64,000 nt of DNA from CAWINY01 sp963837635 (GCA_963837635.1 CAWINY010000006.1:558001-622000), one strand, 5' to 3'; positions 8,701 to 16,673 are shown, counted from the stretch's first letter. Translations and numbers: made by a program. Notes: a model not told the origin generated them from the letters alone.

Positions 8701-9697
8701 GATCGCGCAGTTTGGCATAGCGCTCGGCTTTGGCCGCCTGCCGCTTTAGCGAGTTCATCTGCCGCGTGACCTCGTCGAAAATATCGTTCACGCGGTTCAG
8801 GTTCTGCTTGGAATCTTCCAGGCGTGCTTCCGACAGCCGCTTGCGCTGCTTGAATTTCGTGATCCCGGCGGCTTCTTCGATAATGGCGCGACGGTCCGTC
8901 GGCTTGCTGCTGAGGATCTGCCCGATGCGGCCCTGCTCGATGATCGCGTACGACTCCGGCCCCAGGCCGGTGCCGATGAAGATGTCCTGGATGTCGCGCA
9001 GCCGGCACAGCTTGTGGTTGAGCAAGTACTCGCTGTCGCCGCTGCGGAACAGCCGCCGCGTGATGTTGATTTCACCCTTCTTCAGCGGCATGCGGTTGAA
9101 CTTGCGGCGACGGATTTTGAGCACCACTTGCGGCTGTGTGGCAGTTCCGGCGTCCTCACCTTCGGCGTTCTCATTCGAGGGTGCCCCACATCTGCCCGCA
9201 TTTGGCAGATGTGGATCCAAATCGCCTGCCTCGACATCGGCGCTCCCGGCCACGGTCTGCCCTGCCGACTGAGACTCGGCCTCCACATGCGGCCGCACTT
9301 CCTCAGAGTAATCTTCTGCTTCCTGCTCGGCGGCGGTGCGCAGCGACTGCTCGTCCCAATCGTCCGCGGGCATGTCGTCGCGGATTTCGATCTGCGGCTC
9401 CTCGTTGACGTCGCCACCCTCATACATCTCGGGATCGATCAGCGTCAGCGACACCTCGGCCATGCCCGTGGCCTTGCGTGCCGGGCTGCCGGCGAAGATG
9501 ACGTCTTCCATCCGCGCGCCCCGCAGGCTCTTGGCCGATTGCTCGCCCAGCACCCAGGAGATGGCGTCGGAGATATTCGACTTTCCGCAACCGTTGGGGC
9601 CGACAATGGCGGCCACGCCTTCGCCATGAAAGCGCAGTTCGGTGCGGTCGCAGAAAGACTTAAACCCGAGGATCTGCAGCTTTTTCAGTTTGAGCAA
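5708..9697 (-). CDS. smc: Chromosome segregation protein SMC
   Basis: The structural maintenance of chromosomes ATPase condenses and segregates DNA as a coiled-coil dimer. Walker A GPNGCGKSN is near residue 33, the long coiled coils run about 260-630 and 780-1140, the hinge lies between, the signature LLLSGGEKALTAL is near 1236 and Walker B CILDEVDAPLD near 1264. A GAAGGAG eight bases before a TTG at 9697 decides the start (about 1329 residues); a GTG at 9706 is too close to it. The protein is about 130 residues longer than usual. The excess is an acidic insert near residues 95-195 and a hinge insert near 702-740, and both contain palindromic repeats read in frame. Confidence 0.97.
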   Translation of the reverse strand: MLKLKKLQILGFKSFCDRTELRFHGEGVAAIVGPNGCGKSNISDAISWVLGEQSAKSLRGARMEDVIFAGSPARKATGMAEVSLTLIDPEMYEGGDVNEEPQIEIRDDMPADDWDEQSLRTAAEQEAEDYSEEVRPHVEAESQSAGQTVAGSADVEAGDLDPHLPNAGRCGAPSNENAEGEDAGTATQPQVVLKIRRRKFNRMPLKKGEINITRRLFRSGDSEYLLNHKLCRLRDIQDIFIGTGLGPESYAIIEQGRIGQILSSKPTDRRAIIEEAAGITKFKQRKRLSEARLEDSKQNLNRVNDIFDEVTRQMNSLKRQAAKAERYAKLRDQMRDKLRLVLASRFSMLEREHSQVQAELESVSSELQERGEGVRQMEIEHGERQQRGYAIDNEARQTRERLTQITLEINRAGSRRQQNEERCLELEQRAQAAQAEMAEIEARLQTLTAERDGIRQNADSAAADVAGAQAELRARQQAANVAANSLTELERAQEHRRNEIFAAASEAANVRNRIIQSEERMAGLERESNRITGELNAAQLQLESFGGERGQLALEYEDASQRAAALTQQIADVRRQIEDKRKAETEAKRHLDQLRAEYATALGKRSSLEASISQHGYSTESVRRLFQSGKLNNGFAPVGVLADFLEVDDLHENVVEDFLRDELNYVVVKSWDAADAGLQVLRTDVDGRATFLVHPSDSQAKFSFVPLETSGAPHALHNEGSAGVPHPFGEAEGWEGKPRQTVTPLKNCIRVLDGFGKSLEVILPKLRDGYLVPDASVGRSLALQNPDAFFLSHSGETFHNVTVTGGRQGKQGPLSLKRELREVTSLMAQIERALREEEARVLTLARELTELSSLLERLDGEKREAEKQAMTSGHTLRQLEGEMARVRQRLETYERDLQRVSRERGEKDSEIGGHRQKLEIAEAKRAELDRAMGAAQEQLASLRAGREMAAHEASEAMARVATLEERRRAAAQNLARIEAMVADIANRVQALSSQIASAANEQRQRSEENLHLAGQLEALASEREQSQQRESELQAETEQVRARLAELEEELRQARQLLDAARDRRGELSAAVAKIESDSAHMAETAMAELGASREALLADESLVRMEGDELTVADGEYREMRSRIESMGPVNMMALEEYNQVAQRHEFLVTQRKDLLESIENIQATIKEIETISHQKFEEAFHLINENFSLTFTKLFGGGQAFMRLTDEENSAESGIDVVASPPGKKPQNVLLLSGGEKALTALALLVGIFQFQPSPFCILDEVDAPLDEANIGRFTQLVRDMSVQTQFVIITHSKKTMSIAPIMYGVTMQEPGVSRLVSVRFEGQMVN
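7496..7524. repeat. Palindromic repeat in frame inside the smc hinge
   Basis: TCCCATCCTTCGGC and GCCGAAAGGATGGGG are inverted around TTC. With the flanking GGGGCACCC it encodes residues near 721-734 (GVPHPFGEAEGWEG) without disturbing the frame. The GGGTGCCCCA end is shared with the repeats at 9179 and 26511. Confidence 0.7.
9179..9214. repeat. Palindromic repeat in frame inside smc N-terminal insert
   Basis: GGGTGCCCCACATCTGCC (9179-9196) and GGCAGATGTGG (9204-9214) encode about residues 162-173 (DPHLPNAGRCGAP) of SMC. The same 18-mer is intergenic at 26511-26528 and, inverted, at 13942-13959. Confidence 0.85.
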
Positions 9698-9989
9698 CGC
9701 AAGCACTCCTTCGTTCTAGCAGCTCAGTGGCACGCGACTGGTCATCCGGCAATGTACCCGGTTAGTAAACGCTGGTCAAGCGGGAAACGCAATATCTTGT
9801 ATGCCAATCAAAAATACCACCTGATATTGCACACGGGATGCAGCAATTCCCCGGGACACGCCTTCATTTGGAGCGAGGGGGAGGTCGAAACTAGGCAAGA
9901 GAACCGCAAAAGCCAGGACACGACTGTAGCGCGAGACAGGAGGAGATTCAACCAAGCCCGGACCTGAGAATCCAGGGAGTAACCAAGTG

Positions 9990-10108
9990 ATTGGGTAATT
10001 TCGTGATTTGTAATTTGGCAATTTGCGAACCGAATCCTGCGGCCAGCCTCCGGCCAGCAGCAACGCTGCCGTTAAATTACGAAGTTACAAATTACCCAAT
10101 TACAAAAT
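9990..10108. repeat. Intergenic inverted arms of GTAATTTG-type units
   Basis: The left arm (TTGGGTAATTTCGTGATTTG and on to 10026) and right arm (10073-10108, TACAAATTACCCAATTAC) are imperfect inverted repeats of 8-10-base units. The remainder of 9698-10171 holds no gene. Confidence 0.55.
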
Positions 10109-10171
10109 AAAAAGCGGGAGCCACCGCGCCGAACGCACGGCAACCCCCGCAAGCTAGATTAGCTGCTAAGG

Positions 10172-12010
10172 CTAGAACACCACTTGCAAGCGCTGTTCGA
10201 AGGCCTTGTCCGTCGGCAACACGAAAGCATTGCCGAAACCTTTGAATTTGGTCTGCTCGTAGTCGAAGTCCATCCTGAGGTTTTGGCTGAGATACCAGTT
10301 CAGGGCTATGCCCCACTCGCGTGCCGCCTGCGGGTACTTGGTCGGATCTGCTGCGAAGTAGCTGACCGCCTTGCGGGTGGAGTCGAAAGTCTGCGCGAAA
10401 GCGGCCTTGTCGATGTTCAACTCGCTGTAACGAGCGCCAATTTCCCAGGCGCCCATCATGATCGGGTTCCTCCAGTTTTCCAGGCTGCGCTTGGGAACAA
10501 CTCCGTTATAGGTCTTCTTCTCGCCGGTAATTACCCAGGAACCGGTGACGTTGTAGGCATGGTTCTTGAGGTAATGGGTTCCGGCCGAGTTTTCCACGAA
10601 GATCTTTGCGCCGGCTGGGTTCGTAGTAGTGACCGACGAACTACCGATCGAACCGGCCATGTGCTGGCCATCCTGTACATATTCCGCCAGCACGCCAAAC
10701 GGGCCATAATAGTAGTAGGCCTGCGGCGAGAAACGGAACTCGTTGCCATTGGCCACGACGGTGTTGTACCCCAGCGCCGATGTGACAATCACGTTCTTTG
10801 CACTGGTGTTAGTGGGGCAGGTGATCGAGCTACTATTCTTGGCTATGACGCACGGGTACGATCCGTTAGTTACATCTGTTTCGGCCGTGCCCAGGTACTT
10901 GAAGAAAACTGCCCCGCTATCCACGGTCTTAAACTGTGTCAACCCACCGGAGATCAAGGCACCACCCGAGGTCACGGGATTCTGCTGCCCGCTGGTGAGG
11001 GCGGCGCCGAAGCCCAGGCCTTGCAGCACCTTGGGGCCCTGTTTGGCAAACGGGGTGGCGAAGACGCGAGCCACGATCGTCCTGCCGTCGTGGGCAGAGC
11101 CGTCGGTCTTGGAGCCGTTGTTGTCAAGGGCACCGTTCACGACACCCACCTGATAGATGAAGCGGTTTAACACGTTGCCCCAGAGATAAAAACCTTCGTC
11201 GCGGTTGGGGACGAGATCAGTCGCCAAGGAGCGATCCATAAAGGTAAGGTCGGTGGCGCTTTGCAACTGCTCCAATCCGAACGGGGTCTTGAACTTGCCG
11301 CCACGGATCACAGCAAAGGGCGTGATCTTGAAATCCGCATAGGCATCATAGAGAGACACGCCAGGGCTGCTCGTGGATGCTTCCGAGGGAGTCGGGCTGA
11401 GCCCAGAGAACGGGGCAGGGATGCTGTTCATTGCGCTGCTGCCGGCAGAGCCGCTGAATTCCGGAGCCACGTAAAAGTCGAGGTGCTTGCCGTAGCTACC
11501 GTTGATGATCAGCCGGGCGCGGCGTATGGTGAAGGCGTCGTTCTGCGGGTAGATCGTGTTGGCAACGGTGCCGCTTAGGCCGTGCGTCGTGTCGTCGATG
11601 AACGTCTTGGCGTCGGCTTGGACATAGCCGCCAATTCTAAAGCGAAAGTCCCCCGAGGTGACGACAAAGCCCTTGGAATCGAGGCTCACTTTCGTCGCTT
11701 TACCGTTTTCCTCGCTGGTGGTGGCGGTCAAATTGTTCTTCTGCGCCGCCTCCAGCAGTTGCACTTTGTCTTCGAGCTCGGCCATCCGGTCTGCCGATGC
11801 GCCGTTTGTCGCATAGTTGGCTCGAACCAGAGCCTGGGACTGCGCGGGCAGTGCCGCATCCACGCGTTTTTCGAGTTGATTGAGCTTCTGCTCCAGCGCC
11901 TCGATGCGGGATTCCATCCCCGCCTGCGTCTGGGCCGAAGCGATGGTTGAGGCTCCGAGAAGAATAACCGCGGCAAACAATAGTGCCGCCAACGGTCTAT
12001 ACGATTTCAT
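10172..12010 (-). CDS. Phosphate-selective porin (OprP/OprO-type) with N-terminal coiled coil
   Basis: A 612-residue outer-membrane porin. Residues 1-26 (MKSYRPLAALLFAAVILLGA then STIASAQ) form a signal peptide. About 30-90 is a coiled coil (ESRIEALEQKLNQLEKRV and MAELEDKVQLLEAAQK) of the kind that anchors trimeric porins to the cell wall. The rest is a beta barrel with RFRIGGYVQADAK, IRRARLIINGSY and a terminal phenylalanine for BAM recognition. GAGGAGA eight bases upstream selects the ATG at 12010; a much longer open frame upstream is not translated-looking. The substrate is not certain; the family also includes pyrophosphate and unspecific anion channels. Confidence 0.85.
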   Translation of the reverse strand: MKSYRPLAALLFAAVILLGASTIASAQTQAGMESRIEALEQKLNQLEKRVDAALPAQSQALVRANYATNGASADRMAELEDKVQLLEAAQKNNLTATTSEENGKATKVSLDSKGFVVTSGDFRFRIGGYVQADAKTFIDDTTHGLSGTVANTIYPQNDAFTIRRARLIINGSYGKHLDFYVAPEFSGSAGSSAMNSIPAPFSGLSPTPSEASTSSPGVSLYDAYADFKITPFAVIRGGKFKTPFGLEQLQSATDLTFMDRSLATDLVPNRDEGFYLWGNVLNRFIYQVGVVNGALDNNGSKTDGSAHDGRTIVARVFATPFAKQGPKVLQGLGFGAALTSGQQNPVTSGGALISGGLTQFKTVDSGAVFFKYLGTAETDVTNGSYPCVIAKNSSSITCPTNTSAKNVIVTSALGYNTVVANGNEFRFSPQAYYYYGPFGVLAEYVQDGQHMAGSIGSSSVTTTNPAGAKIFVENSAGTHYLKNHAYNVTGSWVITGEKKTYNGVVPKRSLENWRNPIMMGAWEIGARYSELNIDKAAFAQTFDSTRKAVSYFAADPTKYPQAAREWGIALNWYLSQNLRMDFDYEQTKFKGFGNAFVLPTDKAFEQRLQVVF

Positions 12011-12023
12011 AAGATGGGTCTCC

Positions 12024-12677
12024 TCAAATAATGCATTCCACGGAACTGGCCGAGGCCAGATTGTGTCGTTCCAACCGCTTTGCAGAACAAGCGGCGAAGG
12101 AGCTCGCCGAGGATGCTGACGGCCCTGGCCGGACATCAATCGCCAACTTCTCGCAAGCACGACGGTGCGTATACAAGACAGTCGGCAACTTTGAGAAAGG
12201 CTGATGGACTGATTGAATCCGGGTGGGCGGTGAGGCGTGCGCAAGCCAAGCCAGCGACGAGTAAGGGCGGTATTGCAGGGTATTAGTGGTAAGGCATTGT
12301 ATTCTCCAGAGATTCCTCGCGGAACTCAGGAAGCATTGACAGGATTGCCGATTCGGCGGAGGCCGTTGAAAGCTGACGAATCCGTCAAAAGCTTCCGATA
12401 CGGGATGATGGTCCCCCGCGCTACTTATCCTCTGTGATTCCTGACCAGGGAGTAGCGGAACGGCAGAAGGAAGTGCAGCCGATGGGAAAGGGCCGTTATG
12501 GATGCCAAAATGATGTGGTTCCGTGCTTTGTTCTTTGCTTTGTCCCTTCCGCCAGTCGGAATGAATGAAAGTCTTAATAGACGCTTTCTGAGACCAGAAG
12601 GGATAGAGCCTCGTCCGCAGGGCAAGACCAAACACCAGGACACACAAAACGAACATGAGAAGCCGACGTCGCGCCAT
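12024..12677 (-). CDS. Doubtful small protein with N-terminal membrane segment
   Basis: An ATG at 12677 has GAGG eight bases upstream and opens with MARRRLLMFVLCVLVFGLAL, a plausible signal or membrane helix. A CRP-like palindrome lies 72 bases upstream, the same spacing as in front of uspA. After about 60 residues the translation looks non-coding (low-complexity, cysteine- and serine-rich), so either only a short peptide is made, the gene is decayed, or the frame is chance. It ends just before the porin start. The rest of 12011-12912 shows no other gene. Confidence 0.25.
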   Translation of the reverse strand: MARRRLLMFVLCVLVFGLALRTRLYPFWSQKASIKTFIHSDWRKGQSKEQSTEPHHFGIHNGPFPSAALPSAVPLLPGQESQRISSAGDHHPVSEAFDGFVSFQRPPPNRQSCQCFLSSARNLWRIQCLTTNTLQYRPYSSLAWLAHASPPTRIQSVHQPFSKLPTVLYTHRRACEKLAIDVRPGPSASSASSFAACSAKRLERHNLASASSVECII

Positions 12678-12748
12678 GCGGTGATCCTCGATCAACAATC
12701 GAAGCTCATTTCGAGCGCGATTGTAGGCCGGTAGACACCCTAGGCGAC

Positions 12749-12764
12749 AGTGACTCACATCACG
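12749..12764. promoter_or_regulatory. CRP/FNR-family-like operator, site 1
   Basis: AGTGA-CTCACA-TCACG matches the two-fold TGTGA-N6-TCACA pattern at 8 of 10 positions. It lies 72 bp upstream of the possible start at 12677 on the minus strand and is paired with a second site at 13876. Confidence 0.45.
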
Positions 12765-12826
12765 GTTAAACGTGAGTTGGCCCCAGATTTTCGTGGCTGG
12801 ATGGGTTTCAAGAACGAAAGGTGCTG

Positions 12827-12877
12827 AAAAGGTCCAGATCGAGCAGCGCAAGAACTATCTCTCGATCTGGACCTTTT
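12827..12877. terminator. Perfect 17-bp hairpin downstream of uspA
   Basis: AAAAGGTCCAGATCGAG (12827-12843) and CTCGATCTGGACCTTTT (12861-12877) are perfect inverted arms with a 17-base loop, 36 bp past the uspA stop. The A/T flanks are short, so termination strength is uncertain. Confidence 0.6.
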
Positions 12878-12912
12878 GCTTTGCCCCTGGGACGATCCCC
12901 TATTTGCTGGGC

Positions 12913-13806
12913 TTAGCCACGGACGGTCAGGACCGGGCACAGCGCATTGCAGACCACTTGGTGCGTAACCGCCCATGGGGTGTGCGATGAAGTACCCCGG
13001 TGCGCCCCCATGACGATCAAGTCCGCCTTACGATCGGAAGCGATATCGAGGATCAGATCGGCGGCCGGCCCAATCCTGACAATTTCCTCATGACGGATGT
13101 CGTCGGGCACAAGATGCGACATCTCCAGGTTGGCTGTCTCCACCAACTCGTCTGGCAGGATCAGGATGGCATCGCCACTCACGATGGGAAGAACCGCGTG
13201 GACCAGGATCATTTGCGACCGGTTCGCGCGGGCCAAAGACAGCGCATACGACAGGGCAGCGCGGGAGGCGGAAGAGAAGTCCGTCGCATACACGATCTTG
13301 TCGACTTTGCCTTCACGGAATCCATCGTGGGTTTTGGGCCCGACCGTCAGGACCGGACAATCGGCATGACGAAAGATCTGCTCCGCCACCGAGCCCAGCA
13401 CCAGATGTTTCAGTCCGCTGCGGCCGTGGGTGCCGAGGACGATCAGATCGATGTTGCGATCCGCGATTGTCTTGGATACCTCGTCCCACACCGGACCACG
13501 TTCAATGGTTTCTGTGTACGAAGTGCCGGAGAGGGCGCCGCTTTGGATCAGCTTTGCTAGGGCCCGCCGTGCTGCCTCGTCCTCGTCTTCCACGTTGGGA
13601 TAGTGGATGGCGAGCGGCCCGATGAGCGGGTGGGGTCCGACGACGTGGAGTAGGTGAATCGTCGCGCCGTAGCGCAACGCGATTGCCCGTGCGTAGGGCA
13701 ATGCCATCTCCGAACTTGGCGAGAAATCGGTGGCAAAGAGAACGTTCTTGAATTGTGGTTGTGGACTAACGATTGGTTGAGTAGTTCCAGCTGTTGCGGT
13801 GGACAC
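12913..13806 (-). CDS. Tandem universal stress protein (UspA) domains
   Basis: This 297-residue cytoplasmic protein has two Usp domains (about 18-160 and 165-297). The first carries the ATP-binding signature GTHGRSGLKHLVLGSVAEQ and begins FKNVLFATDFS. The second begins VDKIVYATDFS but its loop (GAHRGTSSHTPWAVTH) departs from the G-2x-G-9x-G pattern, so probably only the first half binds ATP. Usp proteins act in stress and hypoxia survival. A CRP/FNR-like palindrome at 13876-13891 lies about 70 bp upstream of the start, suggesting global regulation, perhaps by oxygen or nucleotide signal; this is inference. Confidence 0.92.
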   Translation of the reverse strand: MSTATAGTTQPIVSPQPQFKNVLFATDFSPSSEMALPYARAIALRYGATIHLLHVVGPHPLIGPLAIHYPNVEDEDEAARRALAKLIQSGALSGTSYTETIERGPVWDEVSKTIADRNIDLIVLGTHGRSGLKHLVLGSVAEQIFRHADCPVLTVGPKTHDGFREGKVDKIVYATDFSSASRAALSYALSLARANRSQMILVHAVLPIVSGDAILILPDELVETANLEMSHLVPDDIRHEEIVRIGPAADLILDIASDRKADLIVMGAHRGTSSHTPWAVTHQVVCNALCPVLTVRG

Positions 13807-13875
13807 GGGACACCTCCTTACGGAGAACTTCGCCCCTGGCTAGCAATACCCTACCGCACCCCACCCGCAAATTGC

Positions 13876-13891
13876 AGTGACGCGGGTCACG
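13876..13891. promoter_or_regulatory. CRP/FNR-family-like operator, site 2 (uspA)
   Basis: AGTGA-CGCGGG-TCACG has the same half-sites and N6 spacing as the site at 12749 and sits 70 bp upstream of uspA. A wider symmetry TTGC...GGCAA frames it. Confidence 0.5.
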
Positions 13892-13922
13892 GCAAAGCTG
13901 TCTAACGAGCTCTGCCTCGCTT

Positions 13923-13959
13923 CCCACATCTGCCAACGGCAGGCAGATGTGGGGCACCC
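13923..13959. repeat. Palindromic repeat of the CCCACATCTGCC family
   Basis: CCCACATCTGCC (13923-13934) and GGCAGATGTGGGGCACCC (13942-13959) form a hairpin between uspA and the 3-prime end of the M20 peptidase gene. It is the inverted form of the element inside smc at 9179 and may also act as a terminator for the peptidase gene. Confidence 0.75.
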
Positions 13960-13972
13960 TCCGGTTTCATCC

Positions 13973-15346
13973 CTATTCTCCCACCATTTGAAAGAAGCGG
14001 ATGATGCTCTCGATCCCGCGGTGGAAGTTCGCGATGTGGAACTTCTCGTTGGGGGCGTGTAGGTTGTCGTCGGGCAGGCCCATGCCCATCATGACGGTCG
14101 GGATGTGCAGCACGTCGGCAAAGTCGCCCACAATCGGAATCGAGCCGCCGCTGCGGATGTAAACCGTGTCCTTGCCGAAGATCTCACGCAGCGCCTTGGT
14201 GGATGCCGTGATATAGCGGTTATCCGTGCCGACCACGATGGCTTCGCCTTTGCTGAGGACCTTTACGCTGGTCTGAATGCCCTTCGGCGTGTTCTTCTTC
14301 ACGAAGTCGGTGAACGATTTCAGAATCTTGTCCGGATTCTGCTTTGGGACCATGCGCATGGAGATCTTCGCCGAGGCCTTGGCCGGAATCACGGTCTTGG
14401 CGCCGGGAGCGGTGAAGCCGCCCGGCATGCCGTGAACCTCCAGCGTGGGCCGCGCCCAAGTGCGATAGAGCACGGAATAGCCCGGCTCGCCGGTGAGCAC
14501 GGTCGAGCCCACTTCCTTTTTGCGGTATTCCTCCTCGTCGAACGGCAGGCGCGCCCAGGCGTCCAACTCGGCCTGATCGGGCGGTTTCACCTCGTCGTAG
14601 AAACCGGGGATGAGCACGTGGCCGTTCTCGTCCTTCATCTTGGCGATCATCGCGCAGAGCGCGAACAGCGGGTTCGGCGCCGCGCCGCCGTACACGCCCG
14701 AATGCATGTCCACCTTCCCGCCGATGGCCGTCACCTCGGTGTAAACCAGGCCGCGCAGGCCGACGCACAGGGTCGGCAGGTCCGGGGCGAACAGTTCGGT
14801 GTCGCACACCAGGGCGAAATCAGCCTTGAGCCGCTCGCCGTTCTCGCGGACATACTTGGCAATCGCCTCCCCGCCAACCTCCTCTTCGCCTTCGAAGATG
14901 ATGCGGACGTTGATCGGCAGCTTGCCATTGCCGGCCTGGAAGAGCGACTCCAGAGCCTTGACCTCCATCCAGAGCTGGCCCTTGTCGTCCACCGCCCCGC
15001 GCGCGTAGATGTTGCCATTGCGCTCGGCCGGCTCGAACGGCGGGCTGATCCACTCTTCCAGCGGCTCGGCGGGTTGCACGTCGTAGTGCGCGTAGCAGAG
15101 CACGGTGGGCTTGCCGGAGGCATGCAGCCAGTCGGCGTAGATCAGCGGGTGGCCTTCGGTCGGAATGATCTCCACGTTTTCGAAGCCGATTCGCTGCAGT
15201 TCCTTGGCGATGAAGGCGGCGGCGCGTTGGATGTCGGGCTTGTGCTCTTCGAGCGTGCTCACGCTGGGAATGCGCAGCAGATCTTTGAGCTCGTTCAGAA
15301 AGCGCTCCTTATTCTCGCGGGCAAAGCTGACGGCGGCGGAGGACAT
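13973..15346 (-). CDS. M20 family metallopeptidase (dipeptidase/carnosinase type)
   Basis: This 457-residue cytoplasmic zinc peptidase probably cleaves dipeptides. Metal-site segments in order are YAHYDVQP (His near 85), AVDDKGQ (bridging Asp near 118) and EGEEEVGG (general base Glu and metal Glu near 152), with SGGSIPIVGDF and NEKFH near the C terminus. A dimerisation lid domain runs about 200-360. AAGGAGA six bases upstream supports the ATG at 15346 over an upstream ATG ten codons earlier. A single gene with a palindromic repeat just downstream. Confidence 0.93.
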   Translation of the reverse strand: MSSAAVSFARENKERFLNELKDLLRIPSVSTLEEHKPDIQRAAAFIAKELQRIGFENVEIIPTEGHPLIYADWLHASGKPTVLCYAHYDVQPAEPLEEWISPPFEPAERNGNIYARGAVDDKGQLWMEVKALESLFQAGNGKLPINVRIIFEGEEEVGGEAIAKYVRENGERLKADFALVCDTELFAPDLPTLCVGLRGLVYTEVTAIGGKVDMHSGVYGGAAPNPLFALCAMIAKMKDENGHVLIPGFYDEVKPPDQAELDAWARLPFDEEEYRKKEVGSTVLTGEPGYSVLYRTWARPTLEVHGMPGGFTAPGAKTVIPAKASAKISMRMVPKQNPDKILKSFTDFVKKNTPKGIQTSVKVLSKGEAIVVGTDNRYITASTKALREIFGKDTVYIRSGGSIPIVGDFADVLHIPTVMMGMGLPDDNLHAPNEKFHIANFHRGIESIIRFFQMVGE

Positions 15347-15605
15347 GACTTCTCTCCTTAAGAAAGGCTCGAACAAACGGGGAAGTATACACCGCGGCCC
15401 GGGTAGTGAGCAGGTGACGTACGCTAACCGCTCTCGACCCGGCAGATTCGCAGTTGCTGAAAGCAGCTTGTGACCAGCCAGGCTCGGGTGAGAAGCTGCG
15501 CCCGTGCCTGGCGGCAGCTCTCGAACTCGTGCATGGAGCCAAGCTGATCCGCCAGAATGTACGGCCCAGAAACACCTGGTTCGGGCTGAGGTGACGGGCA
15601 GGTCG

Positions 15606-15647
15606 GAGCCGCTCCGGAGGCCAGTCCCGAGGGAGCAGGAGCGGCTC
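15606..15647. terminator. GC-rich hairpin after the small membrane protein gene
   Basis: GAGCCGCTCC (15606-15615) and GGAGCGGCTC (15638-15647) are perfect inverted arms 13 bp beyond the stop at 15660 on the minus strand. No T run follows, so intrinsic termination is uncertain. The remainder of 15347-15659 shows nothing else. Confidence 0.4.
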
Positions 15648-15659
15648 AGCCACGCTCCT

Positions 15660-15941
15660 CTACCGGTAGTCGCCGATCTCGTGCAGCGCGGCGCCGCGCC
15701 GGGCGGCCTGTTCAGAGAGACGCTCGGCGATCTGACTCAGAGTCGAAAAGATCGTGATACCGCGCGTGACGTAATCGGGCGCGTGCTCCCAAACGTTCTC
15801 GAATTGCTCGGGATATTCCGAGGCGAGTACAGCCAGTCCGACCGTGGCCGATGCGATTGCGGCCCCACGCTTGCCGGTGAACAGCAGCACGGCTCCCGCG
15901 CCGAGTGAACCAATGATCAGGGCCCGTTTCCAGGTAACCAT
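15660..15941 (-). CDS. Small hypothetical membrane protein
   Basis: A 93-residue protein with GGAGG six bases before the ATG at 15941. Residues 5-40 (ALIIGSLGAGAVLLFTGKRG then AAIASATVGLAVLA) form two short hydrophobic helices, and the C-terminal half is amphipathic, ending TLSQIAERLSEQAARRG. It resembles YtxH/DUF-type small envelope proteins only in outline. I do not recognise a family. It stands alone between two genes with no operon partner. Confidence 0.6.
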   Translation of the reverse strand: MVTWKRALIIGSLGAGAVLLFTGKRGAAIASATVGLAVLASEYPEQFENVWEHAPDYVTRGITIFSTLSQIAERLSEQAARRGAALHEIGDYR

Positions 15942-16127
15942 CGTTGCCTCCGAGTTCAAGTGCTTAGATGCCTGTTCCGGCTGCAATCGCCCGTTCCCCA
16001 GCCCCGCCGGAAGTTTCCCGCATGACTCCGTGGCTGGCGGCAGAAGCGTCGAATTTGCTGGAATGCCACGCCTCAGCCGGGGAACAGCATTGAGTGCTTG
16101 CCGCCAATCGTGTTAGTTTCTCGTGAA

Positions 16128-16568
16128 ATGGATAATTTCAGCAAGGAACAGGCCCGCAAGGAACAGATCCGTGCTGAGGTGGCGCGCTTCTGGAACGCAT
16201 TCACGTCCAAGGACGCCGATGCGCTGCAGGAATTCTACGCCCATGACTCGGTGGTGTTTTCCTCGGGCAGCACGCGTCCGGAACCCGGACGCTTGGCCGC
16301 AACCCGCCGGCAGCGTGAGTACTTCCACCCCGAGACCAACGCGCGCGTTCAGACCGGTTACGTGGACGTGGCGCTGATCGGCGAGGTCGGTGCGGTCGCC
16401 AGCTACACGTTCAGCCTGAAGGCGAGTCACGTGATGGCCGCCGGGGGCATGCATGCGCGAGACCTCGACAATCCAACCGGGCGGGCGACTCAGGTGTTTA
16501 TCTTCGACTCGGACGGCAAGCTGCGCATCGTGCACGAACACCTGTCGGCAGCGGCCAAGTGGGACTAG
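16128..16568 (+). CDS. NTF2-like / SnoaL-type domain protein
   Basis: A 146-residue single-domain protein with the cone-shaped alpha+beta NTF2 pattern: an N-terminal helix AEVARFWNAFTSKDADALQEFY, then HDSVVFSSG, a central strand pair and a final HEHLSA. The family (DUF4440/SnoaL_3) includes enzymes and ligand-binding proteins, and no catalytic residue can be assigned. The ATG at 16128 is preferred over a TTG at 16098; neither has a strong ribosome-binding site. The tRNA-Arg promoter follows. Confidence 0.8.
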   Translation: MDNFSKEQARKEQIRAEVARFWNAFTSKDADALQEFYAHDSVVFSSGSTRPEPGRLAATRRQREYFHPETNARVQTGYVDVALIGEVGAVASYTFSLKASHVMAAGGMHARDLDNPTGRATQVFIFDSDGKLRIVHEHLSAAAKWD

Positions 16569-16612
16569 CGCATCGGGTTGACTCGGGGATCGGGCCATCA
16601 AGCCTGGCGCTT

Positions 16613-16660
16613 GATGGCTCATGGCTGACGGCTGACGGCTGAAAGGGGACACGCTATAAT
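16613..16660 (+). promoter_or_regulatory. tRNA-Arg promoter inside a GACGGCT repeat
   Basis: TATAAT (16655-16660) lies 17 bases after CTGACG (16632-16637). The -35 box is part of four tandem 7-base units (GATGGCT, CATGGCT, GACGGCT, GACGGCT) at 16613-16640. Confidence 0.65.
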
Positions 16661-16673
16661 GGTGAACGAGCGC

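Noticed and set aside
9776..10063. 95-residue minus-strand frame upstream of smc
   Set aside because: It runs through an inverted-repeat region and shows no domain or start signal.
12045..12080. Sigma-54 promoter in front of the porin gene
   Set aside because: The bases TTGGAACGACACAATC do not match the TGGCAC-N5-TTGC pattern.
12425..12643. 72-residue minus-strand frame in the gap before the porin gene
   Set aside because: No ribosome-binding site and non-coding-looking composition; overlaps the other doubtful frame there.
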